Made by a program: the position numbers and the translations under genes. Below, piece by piece: positions 57,143 through 64,000 of a DNA stretch of 64,000 bases. The notes below the pieces were generated by a model. It searched no databases and was not told the origin of the DNA. It saw only the letters and a program-made list of their open reading frames with translations. Origin of the DNA: Pseudomonas oligotrophica (GTDB taxonomy: Bacteria > Pseudomonadota > Gammaproteobacteria > Pseudomonadales > Pseudomonadaceae). Each line of letters starts with the position of its first letter. The first letter of the stretch is position 1. The stretch spans positions 1 to 64,000 of the forward strand of contig NZ_JAKJRU010000001.1 in assembly GCF_021726475.1 (NCBI RefSeq), in the 5' to 3' direction.

Positions 57143-57873
57143 TGACCGCGCTCACCACCGCCTGGCGCAGCGCCGGGCGCTCCGAAACCGGCAAGGTCCG
57201 CCCGCGCAACGAGGATGCCTTTCTCGATTGCCCGCAGCAGGGACTCTGGGCGGTCGCCGATGGCATGGGCGGACACCGCAACGGCGCCCTCGCCAGCCGC
57301 CTGGCGGTCGAGCGGCTCGCCGAACTGCCCGACGCCGGCGACCTGGCCGCACGCCTGCTCGCGGTGCGCCAATGCCTGCACCGGCTCAACCGCCAGCTCA
57401 GCCAGGCACTCACGATCACTGCGAACTGCCCCGAGCCGATCATGGGCACCACGGTGGTCGCCCTGCTGATGGAGGACGACCGGGCCGCCTGCGTCTGGGC
57501 CGGCGACAGCCGCTGCTATCTCTGGCGCCGCGGCCGGCTCTACCAGCTGTCGCGCGACCATTCGCTGCTGCAGCAACTGCTCGACGCGGGACAACTGAGC
57601 CCGGCCCAGGCGGCGGCCCATCCCGGCGCCCATGCCCTGACCCGCGCCATTGGCGCCAGCGAAGGGTTGCAGCTCGACGTGCTGGAATTCAGCGTGCAGC
57701 CGGGCGACGCCCTGCTGCTCGCAAGCGACGGCCTCTACCAGAGCCTTTCGCCGGACGCCCTGGGCGCCGCGCTCAGCCTGCCCTCGGCCGGCCTGGTCCT
57801 GAGCCGCCTGTTCGATGCGGCGCTGGACGGTCCTGCGCGCGACAACCTCAGCGCCGTGGTGATACGTCCATGA
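57142..57873 (+). CDS. stp1: T6SS-associated PP2C-type Ser/Thr phosphatase
   Basis: Cytosolic PP2C phosphatase (243 residues). Metal-binding and catalytic motifs: GKVRPRNEDAFL (R22, D25), AVADGMGGHRNG (D40, G41), MGTTVVALLM, VWAGDSRCYLWR, LSRDHSLLQQLL, LLLASDGLYQSLS and the final DNLSAVVIRP. Equivalent to Stp1 of the P. aeruginosa H2 cluster and to PppA of the H1 system, which reverses kinase signalling on the apparatus. It overlaps tssM by one base and the kinase gene by 4 bp. Confidence 0.94.
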   Translation: MTALTTAWRSAGRSETGKVRPRNEDAFLDCPQQGLWAVADGMGGHRNGALASRLAVERLAELPDAGDLAARLLAVRQCLHRLNRQLSQALTITANCPEPIMGTTVVALLMEDDRAACVWAGDSRCYLWRRGRLYQLSRDHSLLQQLLDAGQLSPAQAAAHPGAHALTRAIGASEGLQLDVLEFSVQPGDALLLASDGLYQSLSPDALGAALSLPSAGLVLSRLFDAALDGPARDNLSAVVIRP

Positions 57874-58847
57874 ACAACCCGGCCGTGGCCATGCCGGCCA
57901 GCGACCAGACCTACTTCGCCTTTGCCGCCGCGACGGCGCAGCCCGATGCCACCGCGCCCGCGGTCGGCCCGCTGCCCGAGGTGCTGCTCGGGCGCTATCG
58001 CATCGAGCGCCTGCTCGGCGTCGGCGGCATGGGCGCGGTGTACCTGGCGCGCGACCTGTTGCGCGAGCAGTTCGGCGACCCGCAACCGTGGATCGCGCTG
58101 AAGACGCTGTCCGACGAGTTCTGCGAGTACCCCGACGCCCATGCGCTGCTCTATAGCGAGTTCGCCCTCACCGCACGCCTGCGGCACCGGCATATCGTCC
58201 GGCTCTTCGGTTTCGAGGTCGACCCCGGTAGCCGACGCGCCTTCATCACGCTCGAACTGCTCAAGGGCCCGACGCTGGATCAGCTGCTCATCGAGCATCC
58301 CGACGGCCTGCCGTGGCCGCTGCTGCGCGAGGTCGCCGTGCCCCTGCTCGAGGCACTGCAGTATGCGCACGCCGCCGGCGCCCTGCATGGCGATATCAAG
58401 CCCAGCAACGTCATCCTCGCCGAGGACGGCCTGCGGCTGTTCGACTACGGCCTCGGCCAGCCACTGCACGACCTGTTGCCCGGCCTGCCGCGCCTGGCAC
58501 GCCACCGCTTCGCCGCCTGGACGCCGCGCTATGCGGCACCGGAGCTGCTCGACGGCCAGGGGCTCAGCGCCGCAGCGGACATCTTCGCCGTCGCCTGTGT
58601 GCTGCATGAGCTTGCCGCCGGCCAGCACCCGTTCCGCCGGCTCAGTGCCAAGCAGGCCAGGGCGCTGGCGCTGGATGCCAGGCTCAAATGCCCGCCAGGG
58701 CTGCCGGCCGCCTGCTGGCCTGCGCTGCGCCGTGCCCTCGCCTTCGATCCCGGCACGCGCGCCGGCAGCCTCGCCGCACTGCTCGCGGCCTTTCGTCAGC
58801 CTCAGTCCGGCCGCTGGATGCGCTGGCTGGGCCGTCACCATGGATGA
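57870..58847 (+). CDS. stk1: T6SS-associated Ser/Thr protein kinase
   Basis: Soluble Hanks-type kinase (325 residues) without the transmembrane and sensor parts of PpkA. P-loop LLGVGGMGAVYLARD (G50-Y58), ATP-binding K78 (WIALKTL), helix-C Glu E97, catalytic loop HGDIKPSN (173-180, Gly replacing the Arg of HRD, common in Stk-like enzymes), and DYG (192-194) in place of DFG. An intact Lys/Asp pair suggests it is active. Partner of the adjacent phosphatase; the FHA protein is the obvious reader of the phosphothreonine. Confidence 0.93.
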   Translation: MNNPAVAMPASDQTYFAFAAATAQPDATAPAVGPLPEVLLGRYRIERLLGVGGMGAVYLARDLLREQFGDPQPWIALKTLSDEFCEYPDAHALLYSEFALTARLRHRHIVRLFGFEVDPGSRRAFITLELLKGPTLDQLLIEHPDGLPWPLLREVAVPLLEALQYAHAAGALHGDIKPSNVILAEDGLRLFDYGLGQPLHDLLPGLPRLARHRFAAWTPRYAAPELLDGQGLSAAADIFAVACVLHELAAGQHPFRRLSAKQARALALDARLKCPPGLPAACWPALRRALAFDPGTRAGSLAALLAAFRQPQSGRWMRWLGRHHG

Positions 58848-58866
58848 TCACAGGACAAGGAAGCCT

Positions 58867-60888
58867 ATGTTCAACCCGGCCAACCACGCCCATTTCAGCC
58901 TGCGGCTGCCGGTCGCGCACGACCTGCAGGTGCTCGAATTCCACGGCCGCGAGGCGCTCTCCACGCCCTTTGCCTTCGAGGTCGAACTGGTCAGCGAACG
59001 CCCCGACCTGGCGCTGGAGTCGCTGCTGCACCAGCCGGCCTTTCTCGCCTTCGCCCCGGATGGCGCCGGCATTCACGGGCAGGTGCAGCGCATCGCCCAG
59101 GGCGAATCCGGCCGGCGTCTGACCCGCTATCGCCTGACGCTGGTGCCGCAGCTCGCCTACCTCGCCCACCGCAGCAACCAGCGCATCTTCCAGCACCTCA
59201 GCGTGCCGCAGATCGTCGCCCGGGTGCTGGAGGAGCACGGCATCCTCGCCGGCGTCGGCCATCGCTTCGAGCTCGGCCCGGTGGTCTATCCCGCACGCGA
59301 GTACTGCGTGCAGTACGACGAGAGCGACCTGCACTTCATCCAGCGCCTTTGCGAAGAGGAAGGCATCCACTATCACTTCCAGCACAGCGCCGACGGCCAT
59401 GTGCTGGTGTTTGGTGACGACCAGACGGTGTTTCCCACGCTGGCGCCGGTGGCCTATCAGCAGGATTCCGGGCTGGTCGCCGATCAGCCGGTGATCAAGC
59501 GCTTCGGCCTGCGGCTGGAGACCCGCAGCAGCCGCGTGACGCGCCGCGACTATGATTTCGAGAAGCCGCGACTGACCCTGGAAGCGGCCTTCCAGACCGA
59601 GTTCCAGCCGGATCTCGAGGACTACGACTACCCCGGCCGCTTCGTCGACCGCAGCCGCGGCAAGCACCTGGCCCAGCGCGCCCTGGAGCGCCACCGCCAC
59701 GACTACCAGCGGGCCGAGGGCCAGAGCGACCAGCCGCGACTGGCGAGCGGCCATTTCCTCGAGCTGAGCGAACATCCGCGCGCCGAATGGAACCGGCTCT
59801 GGCTGCTCGACGAGGTGATCCACGAGGGCAAGCAGCCGCAGGTCTTGGAGGAATCCATCACCAGCCAGCCCCCGGACGGCTTCGGCCAGGGCTACCGCAA
59901 CCGCTTCAGCGCCACGCCCTGGGACGCTCCGTTCCGCCCCACGCTCAAGCACCCCAAGCCCAGGGTGCTCGGCAGCCAGACCGCGGTGGTCACCGGCCCG
60001 GCGGGCGAAGAGATCCACTGCGACGAATACGGCCAGGTGAAGGTCCAGTTCCACTGGGATCGCGAAGGCCAGGCAGATGACAAGACCAGCTGCTGGCTGC
60101 GCGTCAGCTCCAGCTGGGCCGGCGACCGCTATGGCGGCATCGCCATTCCGCGGGTCGGCATGGAAGTACTGGTGACCTTTCTCGAAGGCGACCCCGACCA
60201 GCCGCTGGTGACCGGCTGCCTGTACCACGCCGAGCATGTGGTGCCCTACGACCTGCCGGCGCACAAGACCCGCACGCTGTTCAAGACCCTGAGCAGCCCG
60301 GGCGGTGGCGGCTACAACGAACTGCGTATCGAGGACCGCCAGGGCGCCGAGCAGATCTACCTCCACGCCCAGCGCGACTGGGACGAGAACATCGAGCACG
60401 ACCAGAAGATCCGCGTCGGCCATGAACGCCACGATACCGTGGAAGCCAACAGCTACAGCGAATTCAAGGCCGAAGAACACCTGATCGTTACCGGCGACCG
60501 CAAGGTGGAAGTCAAACCCGACGACCACCTCACCGTCGGCCAGACCCAGCACATCAAGCTCGGCACCGCCCAGCTGACCAAGGCCGGTCGCGAGATCCAC
60601 CTCAAGGCCGGGCAGAAGATGGTCATCGAAGCCGGCGTCGAACTGACCCTCAAGGCCGGCGGCAGCTTCATCAAGCTCGACCCGGGCGGCATCACCGTTT
60701 CCGGCCCGCTGGCGCGGATCAACGCCGGCGGCGCGCCGGGCAAGGGTTCGGGGATCAAGATCAAAGCACCGGTGCTACCGAGCATGGCCGATAGCGACAA
60801 GGCCGGGAGCTTGTTGGAGCAGGCACTGCCGGGTGAGCCAGCCAGCCTGCACAGCAAACGCAAGCGCTCGCTCAATTTCTCGGGCTAA
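58867..60888 (+). CDS. tssI: T6SS tip protein VgrG
   Basis: Trimeric spike protein (673 residues). gp27-like part: FSLRLPVAHDLQVLEFHGRE, NQRIFQHLSVPQIVARVLEE, REYCVQYDESDLHFIQRLCE. The gp5-like OB-fold contains EIHCDEYGQVKVQFHWDREG and GDRYGGIAIPRVGMEVLVTF, then DPDQPLVTGCLYHAEHVVPY. A beta-helical needle follows (about 520-640, VRVGHERHDTVEANSYSEF-like repeats, ending GGITVSGPLARINAGGAPG) and a short basic tail (KRKRSLNFSG). No extra enzymatic C-terminal domain is present, so it is a carrier VgrG for the adjacent effector. Sits 20 bp after the kinase gene. Confidence 0.96.
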   Translation: MFNPANHAHFSLRLPVAHDLQVLEFHGREALSTPFAFEVELVSERPDLALESLLHQPAFLAFAPDGAGIHGQVQRIAQGESGRRLTRYRLTLVPQLAYLAHRSNQRIFQHLSVPQIVARVLEEHGILAGVGHRFELGPVVYPAREYCVQYDESDLHFIQRLCEEEGIHYHFQHSADGHVLVFGDDQTVFPTLAPVAYQQDSGLVADQPVIKRFGLRLETRSSRVTRRDYDFEKPRLTLEAAFQTEFQPDLEDYDYPGRFVDRSRGKHLAQRALERHRHDYQRAEGQSDQPRLASGHFLELSEHPRAEWNRLWLLDEVIHEGKQPQVLEESITSQPPDGFGQGYRNRFSATPWDAPFRPTLKHPKPRVLGSQTAVVTGPAGEEIHCDEYGQVKVQFHWDREGQADDKTSCWLRVSSSWAGDRYGGIAIPRVGMEVLVTFLEGDPDQPLVTGCLYHAEHVVPYDLPAHKTRTLFKTLSSPGGGGYNELRIEDRQGAEQIYLHAQRDWDENIEHDQKIRVGHERHDTVEANSYSEFKAEEHLIVTGDRKVEVKPDDHLTVGQTQHIKLGTAQLTKAGREIHLKAGQKMVIEAGVELTLKAGGSFIKLDPGGITVSGPLARINAGGAPGKGSGIKIKAPVLPSMADSDKAGSLLEQALPGEPASLHSKRKRSLNFSG

Positions 60889-60936
60889 GAACAGCGCCGG
60901 CTGGGCAGCCGGCTGGAACGCAAGGAAGCATCGAAC

Positions 60937-63378
60937 ATGGCCGAACACAAGCCGATCAATTGGGCTTACCCGTTTCCCAGCAAGGACACCAGCCACAATC
61001 CGCTGCAACTGCTTACACATATGGCCCAGGCCAAAGGCGGATTCTACCCCACCGGCGAAAACGGCTTATGGCATGGCGGCGTGCATTTCGACGAAGGCAC
61101 GGCGGCAGCATTCGACCAGTCGAGCGTGCGCTGTATCGCCGACGGAGAGGTGATTGCCTACCGTATCGATGAACGCTACCCGGTCAGCGAATTCACCGAC
61201 GACATTCCGTTGGTCAAACGAGCGCCCTTTTCCACGGGGTTCGTTCTGGTCAAGCACAGCCTGCAGCTGCCGCCACTTAAGAACGCTGACGACAGCATCG
61301 TCGAAGGGCAAACCCCTCCAAGCCTCACTCTCTACAGCCTGTACATGCACCTGCTGGATTGGGCGGGCTACCAGGCACAAGCGGACCTTCCGCGCCCCGC
61401 CTTCTGGGAAACCAAACGCTATACCGTGAATACGCAGCACGATGGCCTGAGCGTTCGCGCAGGCCCGAGCAAGCACACCACCAAGCTGTCGGAGCTGTCC
61501 AAGGGTGCCGAGATCACCATCGGCGAGACGGAAGGCGAGTTCAGCAAGCTGGTCAGCCTCATCAGCGGGACGGCACAACCCGTCCTATCAGCTGACGACG
61601 AGGGGCAACTGCCCGGCTATGTATCCACCAGCTTGCTCAAGCCGCACAGCGAGCCAGCGGAATACGGCAAGGTCGTCGTTCTCGACAGCGGATTGCCGAT
61701 CAAGGCGGGTGACCTTATTGGCCATCCCGGCCTGTACCAGAACCACGACAGCGCCGCTCAGCGCATGGTCCATGTCGAACTGTTCAGCTGCGACGATGTG
61801 CCCGCCTTTATCGCCCAGAGCCGCGCCTGGGCCAGCCGCTTGCCGGACGACAAGAAAACCCTGCTCAAGGTCTACAAAGGTGCGAGCAAACTGATCACCC
61901 ATCGGGACGATATCAATGCCGAGAACCCGCCCAAGTTGGACGACGATGGCACGCAGATCGGCGTCGACCTGATCATTCCGCAGTCCTTGCTGGATGGGCT
62001 CCCCACTTCGAGAAAAATCCAGGCTAAGGATGGCGCGGACAACACCATGCACTGGTGGCGGCTGGACGGCCTGTTCGCCGACGCTAACGGCAACCCCATC
62101 GACGGCTGGCTCGCCGAGCAGGAGCTGATCACTACTCGTCACAGTCCGTGGCAGTGGGAAGGCTTCCAGTGCATCGAGGAAACCGGAACGCCCATCGAAA
62201 AGCTCGCCTACGCCTTCAATGCCAGAGGCCTGCTGAGCGCAGACGAACAGCACAACTACCGGGCGCAGATCAGCAAGGCCGATGGCGGTCCCCTGACGGC
62301 GCTGGCTCGGCTGTACGCCATCGCCGATCCCGACAAGGATGGCGTATTGACCAGCACTGAAATCCAAGCAGCGCTGGCCAGGCCTTGGCACGCTCAAGTG
62401 CTTGGCCAACTGGTCGCCAAATATGAAAGCGAGTGGTTCTGGAACAAGGGCAAGTGGGAGGAGCTCGATCCATTGTTGGAAGAAGAGCCCGGCGAGCCGA
62501 ATCTGCTCTGGGAAGCGGAAAAGCAGCGAATCAAGGCGTTAAGTTGGCGGGCTGATCTGGCGGGAAGACATGGGATTGAAGGCGGTGGCAGGGCATGGCA
62601 CTTCAACCCCATATGGCTTACCAGCACTTTCATTGCGGCGGGCGCGTTCAAATTTACCTTGGATATTATGAGGCAACTCTATCCCGATTTGGACGCCAAC
62701 AGGGAAGACGATCTGACCGACATAGCCAATGAGCTCAACAGTCACATCGCATTGTACAACCTAGACACACCACTCAGGAGAGCTCATTTTTTCGCACAAA
62801 TACTGCAGGAAACCGGACCACAGCTGGCCATAGAAGAGAACTTCATCTATAGAGCCGACTCATTGATAAACATGTTCAGGTATTTCAGAATTAATCCGGA
62901 CAAAGCCACACGGCATGGTTATGACAGGCATCCCGCAACGAAGGCTGATGGCAGCAGAATGTCCCAGGAGGACTTCGAGGCAATTGCCAACGGGGCCTAT
63001 GGCAGCCGGGCCGACCTAGGAAATGGTGACTACGCTACGGGAGATGGATGGAAATTCCGCGGCCGAGGGCTAAAGCAACTGACCGGAAGATACAATTACG
63101 AGGCACTAACAGCTTGGCACAGCCGGCATGCCAGCCACTGGCCCTACGATGCGCATGTCGATTTTTCGGAACAGCCTGACCTTCTATTGACCATGAAATA
63201 TGCGACCCGATCCGCCGCAAGCTTCTGGATCACAAACAAGCTGTACAACCTCGCAGATAAAGGATCCAGTTCAGCAGTTGTGGATTCCCTGACAAGGGTA
63301 GTCAATAAAAATACGAACAGCTACACAGCAAGGCGAGCAAACTTTGAAAAAATCTGGAGTACGAAAATCTTGCAATAA
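60937..63378 (+). CDS. VgrG-linked multidomain effector with endolysin-type GH19 domain
   Basis: 813-residue protein without a signal peptide, directly after vgrG. Seen in order: (a) an M23-like envelope formed by WHGGVHFDEG (46-54), LYSLYMHLL (132-140), IKAGDLIGHPGLY (255-267) and RMVHVELFSC (276-285); (b) an SH3b domain nested inside it (about 162-236, HDGLSVRAGPSKHTTKLSEL, GYVSTSLLK); (c) an EF-hand loop DPDKDGVLTSTE (464-475) with Asp at 1, 3, 5 and Glu at 12; (d) a C-terminal GH19 lysozyme/chitinase-like domain (about 600-813) with AHFFAQILQETG (catalytic Glu candidate E625), ENFIYRADSLINMF, GNGDYATGDGWKFRGRGLKQ, LTGRYNY and SLTRVVN. This is the arrangement of phage GH19 endolysins. Probably cleaves peptidoglycan after delivery. 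A likely immunity gene follows. Function is inferred. Confidence 0.87.
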   Translation: MAEHKPINWAYPFPSKDTSHNPLQLLTHMAQAKGGFYPTGENGLWHGGVHFDEGTAAAFDQSSVRCIADGEVIAYRIDERYPVSEFTDDIPLVKRAPFSTGFVLVKHSLQLPPLKNADDSIVEGQTPPSLTLYSLYMHLLDWAGYQAQADLPRPAFWETKRYTVNTQHDGLSVRAGPSKHTTKLSELSKGAEITIGETEGEFSKLVSLISGTAQPVLSADDEGQLPGYVSTSLLKPHSEPAEYGKVVVLDSGLPIKAGDLIGHPGLYQNHDSAAQRMVHVELFSCDDVPAFIAQSRAWASRLPDDKKTLLKVYKGASKLITHRDDINAENPPKLDDDGTQIGVDLIIPQSLLDGLPTSRKIQAKDGADNTMHWWRLDGLFADANGNPIDGWLAEQELITTRHSPWQWEGFQCIEETGTPIEKLAYAFNARGLLSADEQHNYRAQISKADGGPLTALARLYAIADPDKDGVLTSTEIQAALARPWHAQVLGQLVAKYESEWFWNKGKWEELDPLLEEEPGEPNLLWEAEKQRIKALSWRADLAGRHGIEGGGRAWHFNPIWLTSTFIAAGAFKFTLDIMRQLYPDLDANREDDLTDIANELNSHIALYNLDTPLRRAHFFAQILQETGPQLAIEENFIYRADSLINMFRYFRINPDKATRHGYDRHPATKADGSRMSQEDFEAIANGAYGSRADLGNGDYATGDGWKFRGRGLKQLTGRYNYEALTAWHSRHASHWPYDAHVDFSEQPDLLLTMKYATRSAASFWITNKLYNLADKGSSSAVVDSLTRVVNKNTNSYTARRANFEKIWSTKILQ

Positions 63379-63421
63379 GCGCAGCCATTCTGCTCGCACA
63401 CCCCAGCCAAAGCGGAAAAAA

Positions 63422-63853
63422 ATGAAAACCTTCAACCTATTTATCTTTCTTGCTCTTTCTCTGCCCTCCCTTCTGACGGCACAAACCATCGATAGCGGCG
63501 TTCCATTTTTCCGCTGCGCAACCCAATCCAACAAAGTTGTAGAACTGTTAAAAGAAGGCGACACGATAATCTACCGCTTTGGGCAAGCCAATAGTGCACC
63601 AGAGCTCGAGCTAGCAAGGCCATCGAGAGAAGTTTCGATATCGATAGGCACAGTCTCTGGGAATGAGCTGAGCAACTCCATAACATTCGCTAACGGAGAA
63701 TATCGGTACAGAATAATTTCCAGCGTTAATAGAATTGCTGATACTCAGACCCCCAGACACGGTGTCATGGTAATGAGGAATTCGAGCCGTCTAGCCTATA
63801 TAGCTTGTATTCCGAGCTCCGTTGGGGGGAGCTTGCTTGATGTTGAGCAATAA
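63422..63853 (+). CDS. Probable periplasmic immunity protein for the GH19 effector
   Basis: A 143-residue exported protein starting at 63422: signal peptide MKTFNLFIFLALSLPSLLTA followed by QTIDSGVPFFRCATQSN. Two cysteines (C32, C129) could form a disulfide. The beta-rich core (KEGDTIIYRFGQANSAPELE, NSITFANGEYRYRIISSVNR, MRNSSRLAYIACI) is reminiscent in layout of lysozyme inhibitors of the MliC type, though I cannot assign a family. It sits 43 bp downstream of the effector and is AT-rich. A periplasmic inhibitor of a muramidase effector is the natural reading. The ATG at 63422 is favoured over an earlier start at 63344 inside the effector gene. Confidence 0.72.
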   Translation: MKTFNLFIFLALSLPSLLTAQTIDSGVPFFRCATQSNKVVELLKEGDTIIYRFGQANSAPELELARPSREVSISIGTVSGNELSNSITFANGEYRYRIISSVNRIADTQTPRHGVMVMRNSSRLAYIACIPSSVGGSLLDVEQ

Positions 63854-64000
63854 TCTTCGGCCTGCAGGTCATGTCCATCTAGCTCAAAAACAGCTTGGCC
63901 GATCGGCCGAGACACTTGCTTCAACTCAGCAAGAGTCAGCATGCCCGAGCCCAAGCTGAACGCTTAAAACAGCCCGGCAGGCTAGCGTGCCACTCGCCCT
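63854..64000. other. Window end, no gene recognised
   Basis: About 150 bases after the immunity gene with no convincing coding frame. A short perfect palindrome (GGCCGATCGGCC, 63897-63908) is present; its meaning is unclear. Confidence 0.4.

Noticed and set aside
63897-63908. GGCCGATCGGCC palindrome near the window end as an operator or att core
   Set aside because: Twelve-base palindromes of this composition are expected by chance in GC-rich DNA, and no gene starts nearby within the window.

Overview
The window looks like a chromosomal piece of a high-GC gammaproteobacterium, almost certainly Pseudomonas. The gene neighbourhoods that I recognise from Pseudomonas aeruginosa are the ubiI-ubiH-pepP-ygfB/zapA-6S RNA-5-FCL block, the secB-grxC-rhodanese/gpmI-envC-ctpA block, the hisBHAF block with asmA-mutY-yggX-tRNA-Phe, a HisP/J/Q/M-type amino acid ABC operon, and an H2-type type VI secretion (T6SS) cluster. 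Strain or species cannot be fixed from the sequence alone.

Layout: 0-2.9 kb, minus strand, a ferric iron ABC transporter (binding protein plus fused permease). 2.9-7.3 kb, minus strand, ubiquinone hydroxylases UbiI and UbiH, aminopeptidase PepP and a UPF0149 protein. 7.4-8.9 kb, plus strand, a ZapB-like coiled coil, ZapA, the 6S RNA and 5-formyltetrahydrofolate cyclo-ligase. 8.9-11.2 kb, small proteins, an EVE-domain protein, a FliL-like protein and a quinone oxidoreductase. 11.3-19.1 kb, secB/grxC/rhodanese opposed to gpmI, envC, ctpA, a polysaccharide deacetylase, NfeD and an SPFH protein. 19.2-23.0 kb, minus strand, an orphan solute-binding protein and hisBHAF interrupted by REP-like hairpins. 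23.2-27.4 kb, PanZ-like acetyltransferase, AsmA, MutY, YggX and tRNA-Phe. 27.7-35.0 kb, a TonB-dependent receptor, a second orphan solute-binding protein, the amino acid ABC operon and a hexose-6-phosphate mutarotase.

35.4-63.9 kb is one continuous plus-strand T6SS locus: tssA-B-C-E, an inserted PAAR-phospholipase effector with two lipoproteins, tssF-G-H, a sigma-54 activator, a tiny lipoprotein, fha, tssJ-K-L-M, a PP2C phosphatase and Ser/Thr kinase pair, vgrG, a large multidomain peptidoglycan-hydrolase effector and a probable periplasmic immunity protein. TssB/C form the sheath, TssE/F/G/K the baseplate, TssJ/L/M the membrane complex, ClpV recycles the sheath, VgrG plus PAAR form the tip, and Fha/Stk/Stp and the sigma-54 activator are the likely control layer. 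No hcp gene is present in the window.

The most notable content is the pair of cargo modules: a PAAR-DUF2235 (Tle1-like) lipase placed inside the structural operon, and an 813-residue VgrG-linked protein that combines an M23-like fold split by an SH3b domain, an EF-hand and an endolysin-type GH19 domain. The end of that protein and its partner gene are clearly lower in GC than the structural genes, as expected of exchanged toxin/immunity cassettes.
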